From Allodiplogaster sudhausi (taxonomy: Eukaryota; Nematoda; Chromadorea; Rhabditida; Diplogasteridae), in the NCBI GenBank assembly GCA_945643635.1, contig CALZFC010000033.1, positions 3,662,001-3,726,000 on the forward strand: 64,000 nt of DNA, in the 5' to 3' direction. Below, one piece after another: positions 43,304 to 55,265 of the stretch. The translations under genes and the position numbers were made by a program. Each line of letters begins with the position of its first letter. Positions within the stretch are counted from its first letter, which is position 1. Below the pieces are notes generated by a model that saw nothing but the letters and a program-made list of their open reading frames with translations, ran no database searches and was not told the origin of the DNA.

Positions 43304-46300
43304 TCACACAAAAAGACCAAGTTGTCGTTGATATAAAATTGAAAAGGAAATGGAGGCCGTTGAGACGATGAAGACAATGAGAAGGAAGCGGTCAAGCACC
43401 ATCGCCACCTGAAAAGGACGTGGTTGGAGTCGAGAAGTGAGGGAGAGAGAAAAGTTTAAAAGGTAGGGAAAAAGGAGAAACCAGCGGAGTCTGAAATGTA
43501 ATCTTGATGAATCGTTAACAAAAAAATGTCCATAATTTTATCTTGTATATATTACTTTGTTACTTCTTTAAATGGATATTATATGTAGACTAATTATTTT
43601 AAATAGCATGTACATATACTGAAAGCTATTTGAATGCTTGGCCGACCTGCTCCCACTCGAGCCGCGTGCCCTCTCGGCGGTCCTTCTCTGCCTGTCGCAT
43701 TTCGCTTCTCTCGATTGCCGCGTGCACCATTCGCATGATATGCAGAAATTCACCCTGTCAATATTGATTCATTTAATAGAGATTTCTTTAATGCAAGCAA
43801 AGAAGGAGTCTTGAAGATTATATATTGTAAGATGAATAATTGATTGAAACAAGTGCCATGCATAAAATTGAAATGACCTCGAAGACGTCGTCGTGCCCTC
43901 CGCAAAGTTCTTTCCTCGCCGCGGCAGCGGCAGCCGCAGCCGCAATGCCCTGCTGCGAGTTGTGAGTGAGCACGGTCGGGAAGGACTCGGAGAGCTCCTC
44001 CTCCGCGCCCTCTGGCGAACTCGCCGCCGAGAACGACACCTTCAATGATATATACATGCATACTTATGAGCGAGAAAAAAGTCCTTACATGTTTTATTAG
44101 TTATATATACTTGTTAGTATTGTTTGGGCATATGTACATAGATGAATCTACATACAATACATATGTAATTAAAAGAAGTAAAAAAAAATTTCAAATCAAT
44201 AAAAGTAACCATTTTGAGTCGTCCGTTGCCGTTGGCCTTGCGTGCTGGCGGAGCGAGGGCGGTGGGTGAAGTGGCGAGGCTGCTCGGAAACGACAGCTGC
44301 TCGATCATGTTCTTGCATCGAGGATTCTCTTGCTGCAAAATATTATTGCAATTTTTTTTATTCTCAACAGCAGCCTTACAATATCTCACCCTGTTTATGC
44401 TAACAGAGTGGGTTAAAAATAAAGCGATTCCATAATTTTAACCCACTCTCCACATGAGATCTCTATTAGATTTGTGTGGAAATGTTTAAAAGAAAAAAAC
44501 ATTTAGAGAACATAGCAGAATGTGTATGTACATAACTCATAGATGTATCTAATTAAATAAGCAGATTAGTACCTCGTAGAGATACTTTACATGGCCATTG
44601 ATGGAGTGGTAGGGCGGGAGGCGGATCATGAGAAGGCGTGCGAGGTAGCGGAAGGCGAACGTCATGAGAAGCGGAGGGACGCGCGAGCCGTGGATGCCGT
44701 AGTGATGCACGTTCAGCTGCAGCTCACTCCCTTTTTACTGCTATTCGTTTACCTTTTTTTAAAGAATGATCTTTTAGTTGCATTTATTTTGCAAGTATAA
44801 AAACGCTATTAGACATGTACAAATGATTCCAAGCATCGATGGAAAGAAACGTCGAATGCGTCGAACAGATTCCTAATTCTGGATAAAAATAATTTTCTTA
44901 ATTCCATAAGACTCTTTTATGAAATGTGATAAATAATATGAAGAGATAAACTACACGTACAGTAAAAACAGTCATGGCAGTTGCGAGAGAGACAATGAAA
45001 ATGGTGACGCCGTAGTAGATTCCTATAGAAAAAAGAGGATTTAGCTAAAGCAATACAGTCATAATTATATGTACATAATAAAAAAATAAAAAAAGCTAAT
45101 AAATTCCTTTATGATACCGACCGATGAGCGGCAACGCTTCCGATGTGGGCGGCATTCCCTCGGCCACCAGCATCAGAAAGACAGTCGTCGAGAGGAGAGA
45201 AGTGATTCCTAGGCGAGGGAAGGGAATGGATTCTTACGATGAGTATACGAATTCGTCCGATGAGCATACGAATACTATGATCTTACCATACATTTTAATT
45301 CTACAGTAGAAGGTAATTTAAAATAGTAAATTTATTATATTAAAAATTCCCAAGAAAATCAAATGTAGCTACATAGTATTGCGGAGAAATTGTTGAAAAA
45401 AAGCTGACCAAGCGTGACTTTTTCACCGGAATCTGATGGCATGTAGAAGCCGAGGAGTGCGATTCCGCTGATCAGAACGCATGGGAGGATCAGATTAAAG
45501 ACCTAGAAAATTATTTGTATTCAAGTTATTTGATTTTAAAGTGATGTTTTCTCTAAAAAATTAAAGTGGATATTTAAGTCTTAAAAAAGTAATAATATAT
45601 GTAGCTGACATAGAACATTGGCCTCCGCTCGATGCTGATGCTGACATCTACAAATGGATACGGTTCAGGGCAGCAGCTGTACGTGATCACGTCCTTCATT
45701 GCACTGAATTCAGCAGTTATCTCGGTGTTTTACGGTATGTTCAAAAGATTTGCGCCAGGAGACGAACTGTAACTTAAACCATCACTTGTTGACACATGAA
45801 AGAAGCAGAGGAAAAGCATAAAATAAAATAAATATGAAGCCGACCGAATGTCAAGTAGCTGCCACTCTGTGCTTATCATGTAGTTGCTCTTGTCGCCTGA
45901 GAAAGGGAAACAATTTCAAGTTCAGAAATAAAGCAAGGCAGAATTAGAGAATGACGGAGAAGGTGAAAGCTGGAAGAGAGAGAGTAATAAAGAGGAATAT
46001 TAAATGAAACCCGAGTTCGAGATGGAAAGTCTAAGAGGCTAGGGAAGGAAGGATAAATTAGCGAGAGGGAAAGTCGAAGAGGCGAGAGTAAGGGTGAGGG
46101 AGAGAAGAGATAGCGAGAGAGATAGTGAGAGAGAGAGAGGGAGAGAGAGATCCAACCGTTCTCGGTGCTGATGATGAGGTCAATCTTCGTTCCGTCGTAT
46201 GCCCACGATGCAAACTTGAGGACACATCGTTGGGTATCGAACCTACAAGAATATGAAAAACAAGTAAGAAATATGTTCAGAATAAGTTACAAGACTTACA

Positions 46301-47323
46301 AGGATAAATCTAGATCTTAAGAATATATCGAATGAAAGATACTGTCACAAAAATCTAGTAAAAATTTGTATTATACAAAGAAGAAGAAAACTGACGGATA
46401 GTATCTGACGTCGAGAGGGCAGCTGCTCTTGAAGATGGCCGCGGAGGCCCATGTCACGTTGCCGAGGTAGTTCACCACTACGTCCGTGCTCATCACTGAC
46501 TTTGTGTACTGCGAATCGGCACTCAAATGGAGATATACTGATACAGTACATACGCATAATTCATGCTATAAGCTGCTAACGGACAAATAAAAAAAAGCAT
46601 AAATCTACAATTTAATATACACGAGCCATACGGATCGAGTGGCTCGAGCCTCAACGAGCCAAGACTATATCAGCAAATAAATTGCCCGCTCGCTAACTTG
46701 TTATAGAGAATGATGTCGGGCCGCCAGATCTTCTCGTACGGAATGTGAATCTTGGTGAGATTGCCAAAGTAGCGCGGATCCCAGACGAGTTTGTAGTCGA
46801 TCCAGTGCTGCCGCACCCACGCGTTCGTCGTTAGGATCTGGTTACGCTCGTCCTGTGGTGCGAGTTTCATGTTCTTTTAAGTGATCTAAAATTATTTTCA
46901 ACACTATTTTATTATTTATATAATATTAAAATAATTTATATTATTAGGAGTTATTATATCAAATCAGTAAAAAAAGGCTAACAACGTCGATGATTTGCGT
47001 GAGAGAGAACGCGAACGTCACTCTGATAGGAATGTCATGCCGCAAGGAAGGCCGCACCTGTCAATGTTATATATTGCAACGGTACGTTTTATATAATAAA
47101 AGCTACCCGAAGATCAAAGAAATAAGGATCAATCTACTACTGCGTTTGTGATAGTACATTTATTGAACAACCTTGAAAAATTTTCGACTATTTTGAAACT
47201 TTAATTACAGTATGAATCTATTTGATGCCTACACAAATGCGAATCAGAAAGACGGACGACGGACCTCTCTGTCGTAATCTTGCACCAAGTACCTGTAGAG
47301 AAGTCGCAGATTCTCCTCGCCAT
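43304..47323 (-). CDS. Nicotinic acetylcholine receptor alpha-type subunit, missing first exon(s)
   Basis: A cation-selective pentameric ligand-gated channel subunit. Fifteen exons in phase: 47323-47265, 47057-46983, 46852-46698, 46521-46396, 46242-46157, 45896-45845, 45703-45610, 45502-45409, 45208-45122, 45022-44961, 44716-44573, 44332-44210, 44039-43878, 43754-43647, 43408-43304. Landmarks are [28 protein letters not shown], the Cys loop [15 protein letters not shown], and the vicinal cysteines of alpha subunits ([10 protein letters not shown]). Membrane spans are M1 ([20 protein letters not shown]), M2 beginning [20 protein letters not shown] with the Glu ring, M3 ([20 protein letters not shown]) and M4 ([20 protein letters not shown]). 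The M3-M4 loop is long, with an eight-Ala run. The signal-peptide exon is missing and should lie upstream of 47323. The channel type is clear; the orthologue is not. Confidence 0.92.
44405..44449. repeat. Perfect 14-bp inverted repeat (hairpin)
   Basis: AGAGTGGGTTAAAA (44405-44418) and its exact inverse (44436-44449) flank a 17-nt loop, in a receptor intron. Confidence 0.8.
46100..46152 (+). repeat. (GA)n at a splice donor
   Basis: GA-rich on the + strand and so CU-rich in the receptor transcript. It starts a few nt after the donor at 46156. Confidence 0.7.
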
Positions 47324-48179
47324 CTGTAAACACAAGGGAACAGATAAGAAGAGAGATAGAGATAGATAGAGAGAGAGCCTGTTTTCATCGTCACATATTC
47401 ATTCAGCTATTTTTTTTTGTTTCTAAGCGGCTTCATGGTCCATGGGCTTGCAAGAACTGCACTCATCGTCAGAATGTCCTAACGAACTTCCCTCACAACT
47501 TCATTTTTTTTACACCATTTTTCTGGAAGGGAGGAAGTGCATTTTGGCTGCGGAAGCTGAGGAGAGTGAAGCGGCAAAAAAAAAAGAAAATTGCATTTTC
47601 TGTGGCTGAGATCGAAAGAAGTGACTAGACCCATATTTCTCAAACCCCCTTCCACTCTCTTTTCCCATTTTTTTAAATTCTCTCTCTCAATTTCGTCTTC
47701 TTCCTCTCCGTCTCTCCACTCTCTCGGCTTCATCTACGCATGATGAACTCGACACATTTATTGGGGCATTGTGGTTTACACAGAAGGATTTTTGGGAGGG
47801 AAATGATGATGTCGTCGAGTGCTTTCCCATACCAGGATTCTTGCTTGTCGAATAGAGGAAGTTAAAGAAGAGGGGAGAGAGAGATAATGAGAGAGGGAGA
47901 AAAAGAGAGAGAGAGAGCGAGAAAGAGAGGGATAGAGAGGGAGGGAGAGGGTGGGAGAGAGAGCGAAAGCTATGAAAACAAAGAGACGTTGATGGGAGAG
48001 AGACATGATCGAGCCTTCACAAAGCCTCCCGACGCCTTCAGATGCTTCCTCACTTTGGCAAATGTGATTTGCAGTGAAGAGGGGATATTTAGAGAGAGAT
48101 GGAGAGAGACGGAGAATCATGGAGAAAAAGATAGAAAGAGAGAAAAGGAGAGGAAGAGGGAAAATGTTTCAGATTGGAG

Positions 48180-48256
48180 GGCGAAACAGTGAAAAAGAGA
48201 GACAGAGAGAAAGAGAGAAGCAGAGAGAGAGAGAGAGAGCAAGAGAGGGAGGGAGT

Positions 48257-48296
<40 letters not shown>

Positions 48297-48365
48297 AAGA
48301 GAGGGAGGGAGTGAGAGAAAGAGAGAGAGAGAGAGCAAGAGAGGGAGGGAGAGAGAAGTAAAGAA
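48180..48365 (+). repeat. (GA)n microsatellite with internal duplication
   Basis: GCAAGAGAGGGAGGGAGTGAGA occurs twice (about 48239 and 48294) and a truncated third time (about 48336) within the GA tract. Confidence 0.8.
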
Positions 48366-49272
48366 AGAGAGGCAAGGAATCCCTGTCCGCTTTTGGCTCG
48401 TTCGTTTGCTCTTCTTCATCGTCTTCTCGGGATTCGTCCCCTCTTCATCTCCACCCTCAACGACATCTGCCGGCCCCCGGGACAGTCATGCAGAGGAAAC
48501 TTTTTGCCGAGTTCCGAACTCGAGGATTTGCTCGTCCAAAGATTCCCTGAAACCTCAGTGAGAGAGAAACTGAGAGAGAGAGAGAAAGAGAACGAGAGAG
48601 AGAAAGAGAGGGAGAAAGTGAAAGAGGGAGGGAGAAGAGAGACATCGAAAGGGCGGTAGAGAGTGGGAGAGAAGGAGTGAGATATGAATGTTCATAGAGG
48701 TGAAAATGAGACTGGAAGAGAATGGACGAAAACATAAAGTGAAAAAGAGATGGTACATATTAAAAAAAAATTAGAGGATAGAATTGAAGAAAATAAGGAG
48801 AATATAAGAACAGTTCTATCGCGAAAGATGGATATTGTAGGATTATGCGATAAAGAGATACATAGAAAGAGAGGAGGAAAAAGGGGGGAAAGGAAAGAGA
48901 GAGAGGGAAAGAAAGAAAGAAAGAAAAAAGCGAATGAACCATGTCCAACGTCTGCTGTTACTATTTAGATTATCATGCAGATTGATGAATGTTATGTACG
49001 TGATAATGATGATAGAGAGGATAAAAAGCGTGTGAAGGAAAGACAAAACAGAGAAAAAGATAGCACGCAGCGTGAGAGATGGACAGACGAGGAAGGAAAT
49101 AAGAGGCGTGAGAGAAAATGAGGAAAAAAAAATCAGGGAAGAGGATGAAAGTCTCTCTGAATAGCAAGCAGCTCTGCACCTGTCGAGTCTGCGGTTGCGT
49201 GTTCTTAGTCGAATATTCTTCATCTCTCTTCTACATATCGCTTACGCGCATTTCTAATGCCGACACAGACAT

Positions 49273-49330
49273 GCATAGTGAAGAAGTGTCCCCTCATCCC
49301 CTGGTGAAGAAGTGTCCCCTCATCCCCTGA
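49273..49330 (+). repeat. 27-bp tandem duplication
   Basis: GTGAAGAAGTGTCCCCTCATCCCCTG is present twice in tandem with one base difference at the first copy's start. Confidence 0.75.
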
Positions 49331-50230
49331 TCCCCCTGTCCCATTTCCGTCTCCATCCTCTTCCTCTCTCAGCCTTCATCCGCTTTGCTTTATCGTCACC
49401 ACTGGAGCGCTGAACTACCTTCTATTTTTCAGCCCTACCACACAGAGACGAACGCCTCGAGGCTAGCATACATTTCGGATGAGAGAAAGACTAATGCCCC
49501 AGGGCCTAAACGCACACGATATGAATCGAGCGAGAAGGGAAAAGAGAGAGAGAGAGAGCGAGAAAGTGAGAGAGAGAAAGAACAAGAGGAGTGAGAGGGA
49601 GAAAGAGAGATGGAGCGAAACTTCTCTAATGGAAAGTGCAATGACGCAATCCTTCATTTCATTTATTTCATATCCCGCCTGTTTACTACTAATAATAATA
49701 AAAACAGACAGTAACAGTTTTGGTCAACAACAAATGAAGGCACTTGAAAGTTTTTCTTGAAATTTGCACACACATGATTGTTACCCTTGCAGAAAAAAAA
49801 GTATTCTCAATTTTAGAGGCAACCAGGGTTTCGGGTCTCACCAAAGTCATGCCCCAACATGTTTTTGATGAAAATTTTGGTAGAAACTCCGTTAATACCC
49901 TTTTACCCGATTTTACGGGCCCAATACATCGTTCCCCGTCCTGTTTTGCTCGCTCCTCCACAGTGGCTTTTATTCCCTGCCCTTTGCCTCAATCTTCCGA
50001 GTCCTCAGAAGCCCTTTGACAGTTCTTTGAAAACTCTCTGGAAAGGATTCTGTGGTGGTTAGTGACATGCTTCCTGTTCTACAATTCTAATAGGTTATGA
50101 GGACCGATTAATCATAATTCGTGACATCTTCTTTTTAAGTTAATGCTATGTCATAGTTTTCCTCTCACAGTCTCTCAATTTATTCCTTTTCAGTACCAAG
50201 TTCTATCTCTCTCTCGCTCTCCTTCTCTTT

Positions 50231-50277
<47 letters not shown>

Positions 50278-50771
50278 CTCGAATCTTCTATCTATCATTT
50301 TCTCTCTCTATTTCTTTCCTTCTCATTTTCTCTCTCTCTCTCTCTCTCTCTATGCCCTCTTGGATATGCGCTGGGATCGGTGAAAGGCGCTTTCCTTTAT
50401 CTGGACGAAGGACGAGAAGGAGAAAACCGCGCATATTTTATCGACGACGACGACGAAGGAAGAAGCTTCGGTCGACGAAAGAAGGAATGTTGAGGAGAGA
50501 GAAAGAAGAGAGAGAGAGAAGGAGAGCGAGAGAGAGAGAGAGTAAAAGAGAGTATAGAGAGAGAGATGAAGAAAGACAGGGGTACAAAAGTGAGCATGAA
50601 TGCTTGGGTGCCAGGATGGTCCTCCTCGGTCCATCTCACTCCCATTCATATGCCTTTGGAACAGCTGCAGAAAACGAAACGGGGGCGACACCAGAGAATC
50701 GGTCTGGAAGAGGTAGAGAGGAAGATAGAGAGAGGGAGGGAGAGAGGCTGACAGGGGAGGAAGAAAAAAGG

Positions 50772-50806
<35 letters not shown>

Positions 50807-51071
50807 TGACAACGAGCTTTCATCTTTTATCCTTACTCACATGCATGTGCATACGAATAGCATCCTTGGAGCTGGTGCAAGGCAAAGAAGTTAGAAGGGG
50901 AAAGAGAGAAGGTGAGAAATAGTGAGAGAGGCACTGAGAGAAGGAAAGAGAGAGTGAGTAGGAGGGAGGAGGAAGAAGATGCTGAGAAGATCTACACGAG
51001 CACTTCTTGGAAGGCATCACAGATGACAAGACCCTCGGAACACTTCTCTCTCTGGGCTCTGGAAAATAACC

Positions 51072-51129
<58 letters not shown>

Positions 51130-51165
51130 AGGGAGAAGAACTGACGCAAGTTCTTAGCATTCCAG

Positions 51166-51450
51166 TGTCAATATGGCAAGGATAAAAAGGCTAAGTCCAG
51201 GACGCGTAGCAGCCGGAAAAAACGCCGCACTGTGACAAAAAAGCACCCAACCAAAATCTCGTATAACTATTCCGCCAGGCTTGAAAGAACTTATCCGTCA
51301 AATTCAAAAGGCGATGAAAAAGGTGATCGAGATTCCGAGATTGTTATTGAGACGGCGGAAGCGAAGAGTGTGGAAGAGACTGACAATGAGAGATTGTATG
51401 GAAAGCAGCAGACAAGGAAAGGAAAAGATACGAAAAGAATGGAGCCTTAG
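51166..51450 (+). CDS. Basic, Lys/Arg- then Glu-rich terminal exon
   Basis: After CCAG at 51162-51165 a 94-codon frame is open to TAG (51448-51450). It begins CQYGKDKKAKSRTRSSRKKR and continues through KKHPTKISYNYSARLE to an acidic, charged end (SEIVIETAEAKSVEETDNE; KGKDTKRMEP). It looks like a disordered nuclear protein tail. A second frame on the same strand (about 51270-51526; IPPGLKELIRQIQKAMKKVI) is also open and helical, so the true frame is uncertain. Upstream exons were not found. Confidence 0.4.
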   Translation, partial: CQYGKDKKAKSRTRSSRKKRRTVTKKHPTKISYNYSARLERTYPSNSKGDEKGDRDSEIVIETAEAKSVEETDNERLYGKQQTRKGKDTKRMEP

Positions 51451-51774
51451 CATGGAAATGAGTGACTTCTCGACAGTTCAGATTCACTTTTGTCAGCGGC
51501 AAAACAACGCGTCTCGGCAGCAGTAAATAATGAATGCAATTATCTTCCTGTTTCCACTCCAAAAAAAGGCTGATTGCACAGGCTAACAGTGACGACGTGG
51601 AAATTTCCATTGTTTGTCTGTCTAGCAAAGCGCACGCATATGGTCTATGGTCAAGTTCTAAAATAAAATATATAAAAAGTTTTATTTAAAAAATGAAGTT
51701 TAGAAGTGACTTCACGCTCTTACTATTAAAAGAACATGAAACTCCTTCTATTTCAATTTTCCTTACAACCCCAC

Positions 51775-51868
51775 GTCGCGTCTCTATCAATTACATGCTC
51801 CCTCACCCTTATGTACAGCAAAGTGGCGAGAATTCAAGCATGTGCATTTGGCTCCTTTAATTGCTTAC
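51775..51868 (+). repeat. Dispersed repeat, copy 2
   Basis: Partner of 236-325 and, like it, ends just before a predicted 3' splice site (51875). Confidence 0.55.
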
Positions 51869-51875
51869 ACGTGAG

Positions 51876-52016
51876 CGGATGGTTGAAGATGAGCTGAAGA
51901 GCGAGGAGAAGGAGACGTGCCGCGTGGAAGTCTCGGCGCATCTCAAGTTCATAGGGAGAGACGCGACTTCTGCCACAATCGAACTGCTGTCCACCGAGCA
52001 GCGCGCATATTCATAA
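51876..52016 (+). CDS. Terminal exon, gene unknown
   Basis: An AG acceptor (51874-51875) opens a 46-codon phase-0 frame ending in TAA: RMVEDELKSEEKETCRVEVS, then AHLKFIGRDATSATIELLS and TEQRAYS. The composition is convincingly coding. No upstream exon could be tied to it; the exon at 51166-51450 ends in its own stop. Confidence 0.45.
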   Translation, partial: RMVEDELKSEEKETCRVEVSAHLKFIGRDATSATIELLSTEQRAYS

Positions 52017-52435
52017 CCTCGCTCTCTCCTAAAAGTTTATTATTTTTAAATACATTTCATAAAGCGAATTAAACATTAATAAGTTTCCATATTATACCAT
52101 AAAAATACCATAAACATAATAAGGAAGATATTATTAAAGAAAGAAACATCTGCGGCTGGTCACAAAGATTACACATGCAAATTTTCTCGCGGCGAAATTC
52201 TTCTCAAATCTCAAATTCGAACGAACGCGACAGAGATGTCTTCTTTTCCTCCCTGCCACGGTACTTGGCAGCCACGTTCCAAAAATATCAGCACAAAAAG
52301 TTAGCGTGTGAAAGAAGAAAAGAAGAAGAAGAAGAATCATCGCTGCTCAGAAGCACCTTTTACATTGTATTTATACAAATTAATTTGCAGAAATATTTTA
52401 ACTTATAAAGTGTTGGAAGGGGAGAAAAACAGCAG

Positions 52436-52528
52436 ATTTTGAAAATTCTGAGTGCTCATCATAAGCTTGCCCAAGAGGAGGTGGCCACTCTCAACAAATT
52501 CAATTTTTGGACGGCTGAAGTTGCGTGA
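52436..52528 (+). CDS. Terminal exon of a coiled-coil-family member (possible)
   Basis: A CAG acceptor is followed by 30 codons and TGA: ILKILSAHHKLAQEEVATLN then KFNFWTAEVA. The opening ILKILS resembles LKILSLQYKKK at 63043 and LKTLAILYKKK at 63378, so it may be a decayed or diverged family member. No other exon was attached. Confidence 0.35.
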   Translation: MLKILSAHHKLAQEEVATLNKFNFWTAEVA

Positions 52529-52579
52529 TTTGTGGTTGGCTGGTGGGCGCGAAGGGCGCACCCGAGGGCGACGGAGGAT

Positions 52580-52653
52580 GAACTAGTGAGAGAGAGAGGA
52601 AAAGAGAGAGAGAGAGAGAAGGGAAAAGAGAGAGAGAGAGAGAGAGAGAAGGG

Positions 52654-52700
<47 letters not shown>

Positions 52701-52701
52701 G

Positions 52702-52736
<35 letters not shown>

Positions 52737-52737
52737 G

Positions 52738-52780
<43 letters not shown>

Positions 52781-52800
52781 GAAAAGAGAGAAGGAAGAAG
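52580..52800 (+). repeat. Compound (GA)n / GGGAAAAGAGAG minisatellite
   Basis: GA runs of varying length are punctuated five times by GAAGGGAAAAGAGAG. The spacing between punctuations is irregular. Confidence 0.85.
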
Positions 52801-55265
52801 AAGATGGGAACGAGAGCATAGCCGAGGATGCATGAGAAAGAGAGGAAGAATGGGAGAACGCGAGTTGAAGTGAAGGAGAGAAACATAGAAAGAGAAAGTG
52901 AGAGATAGAAAGAGATAGAGAGGGAGAAACGAGAGAGAGAGAGAGGGAGAGCGAGAGCGAGAGAGCAGATACGCCAAGAGTAAGGGTGAAAACGGAGAGG
53001 AACCCAACAGTATGGCACGCTAAATGAAAAAAAGGGTGGAACAGAAAAGGGGAGGAGGCTAAAGCTGAGAAAATGGCTGGATCTCGCTGTCCTTCTCTGT
53101 CTCTCTCTCTCTCTCTCACTATTTCTGCTACTCTTTTCTTCCCCTCTCTCTCTCTCTCCCTCTAATCCTTTTTCTCTCCCTGCATCCGTCTAGCTAATTC
53201 TCTTATCTCGCGCTCCACACTCTCGCCCTCTCCGTCTCTATCTTTCTTACAATATCTCTTAACCTTTCCATCTTTCATCCAACACTTCAAAGGAATCTAA
53301 ACAAGACGAAAAAGGTCAGATGCTTGTTGCGGCTCAGAGCGTGGACTTACTCATAATAGAGAGAGAGAGAATGATAGAGAGAGTGTAAGAGAGAAAGAGA
53401 GGGAGAGAGAGTGATAGAGAGAGAGAGTTGTCGAAAACGTTTACAAAAGGTATTTGAAACGACGAAAGAGCCAGATTAGAGAGAAAGAAAAAGAGAGAGG
53501 TTGTCAATGAGGACAACTGCATGTCTGCCTGCAATACATGTTCACTAAACTCCGCCCCGTGCAAGAAGGACCCAGAGCAAAGCCCTCGGGGGTTGGTCTT
53601 AGAACAGTCTTTACTATCCTTGTCTGTCTTTCTATATCCTCTCTTTCTCTCTCTTCCTCTCTCTCTCTCTTCCTCTCTCTCTCTCTCTTCCTCTCTCTCT
53701 CTCTCTTTCTTTTCCTCTCTCTTTCTGCCATTCATAATGATAGTGACACTAGTCGAAAACATCATAGTATGTCTTGCTTTAATGTATATAAAAAGTATCC
53801 GACAACTATTATATTATTATAAGGCTAACTAATGGGAAGTGATAAAAGCTTCGGTCCGTCGTAGATCTACAGCACCAGAACTGCAAAAAAAATTAATTTA
53901 ATTAAAAAAATATATTCATACATATGTATATGCGATCGTCGAGAGCGGCTCGAATGACATTATCCCGAGGGGACAGGCCAGACGCAGCTCACAAAGAAAG
54001 ACAACGAAATATTTTCTCTTCTCTCTTCTCTCCGTCTTCATCTCGCCATCTCCTCGCCATCGTCTCCCATCACATCAGAAGTAAGGAGACAAAAAAAGAA
54101 GGGGGAGGAAGAAAAGTGAACGCCTTCTGGACCAAGCCATGCGATAAATACTCGAGAGAGAGAGAAAGAGAGAGAGAGAAAGAGAAAAGGAGAAGAGAAC
54201 AAGAGAGAAAGAGAGATGTACACATGTATGTATGTACATACAAGCATGCAGAAGACAGCCGCTAACCATGTTGGCACGTTCAGTAACTTTTCTTTTCGAA
54301 AGAAGACAAGGAAGGTCTGTTTTGAAGGCAGATTAACGAGTGCCAGTCTCAAAGACTTTCATTACGACGCGCTTTTTCGTTTGTACAAATTGTAGAAATC
54401 AACTCTCGTCAATTGAACTCTTTCTTAATGAGTCAATTGTTTTTTTGTTTGTTAAAATAATCTTGATTTCTGGTTTAAAAAGAGCTCAATAAAAATTTAA
54501 ATCGTAGTTCGGCACTCGATTCAACCACAATCAGCCAGAGGGAGCAAAGGTTATGGCAGCGTGGAAAAGGGAGGAAAACACTCAGCGATCCACGGAAGAA
54601 GCTCTCGAGGAGATACAATAAAGACTTCCTGTTTGAGAGAAAAGAGATTTGGCAACGGCAATTCTCGCGTGCGTGCGATGTCTTTTCTTGTGATCTCTGC
54701 CCAGCAAAAGTTTTGAATGGTAAAGATTGGTTCAAAATAATGAAATTTTGCGATATTAACTTCAGAGGCATAAATAACCTTTTAAATAGTAATAAAACAG
54801 TTGAAAATACATATTATGAATGCATTTGTAAGCGAGATGTTTGAATATCATTTCTGATGTTCTGCCTGGTTCAATTCTTTTTCTTCAGATGCTCTGTCAG
54901 ATCATAAACAGATAATCTTCGCATCCTTCATAAAGAAATAAAGAAAGCTTCAAGATTGCCACATCTGGCGGATATCCGAATGCTCTTTCATCCGAATGGT
55001 CACGGAATAGCAAGAGAGAAGATGGCAGAGAAACAAATGTTCAATCGCTTTGCATAGGCAAGGGAAAGCACAAAGGCAAGGTATCTTTTGCTATCTATCT
55101 CTCATCTGTTGCGCAATTACAGTCAGCACTTTCCATCTCAAAGTGAGTGCAGATTTAGGTTAACGTAGCTGTCAATAACTTGTTTAGTAAGCTTTTCCAC
55201 TTAGGGTTAGAACATAAAATAGATATAATTTCGGTTCCATTTTAAGGAAAGAATCAATTGCGAGA
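52801..55265. other. No confident gene; microsatellite-rich
   Basis: GA tracts near 52870-52970 and 53355-53430, CT tracts near 53100-53160 and 53640-53730, then AT-rich sequence. A short minus-strand frame near 53620-53505 ends in a Cys-rich motif (SLVNMYCRQTCSCPH) reminiscent of an ShK end, but it has no supporting splice structure. Confidence 0.4.

Larger units (their letters stand above)
47324..51165. other. Microsatellite-dominated region, no confident gene
   Basis: GA tracts at about 47880-47970, 48180-48365, 48560-48660 and 49540-49615; CT tracts at 50230-50360. A plus-strand open stretch (about 50352-50488) reading ALGSVKGAFLYLDEGREGEN and ending KKEC before TGA could be a terminal exon, but its acceptor lies inside a CT run. 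A GC-richer island at 48370-48545 and another at 50590-50720 are open in several frames. The first exon of the nicotinic receptor should lie here. Confidence 0.4.

Noticed and set aside
46508..46521. Acceptor CGCAG|TAC for the receptor exon
   Set aside because: It breaks phase. The acceptor at 46522-46523 restores the conserved LYNNAD segment.
50970..51060. GMF-like phrase (EGLVICDAF) on the minus strand
   Set aside because: A few residues only, immediately followed by a stop, with no other GMF exon nearby.
53505..53620. ShK-like cysteine ending (SLVNMYCRQTCSCPH) on the minus strand
   Set aside because: Only half an ShK motif, no upstream cysteines, and the alternative strand is equally open.
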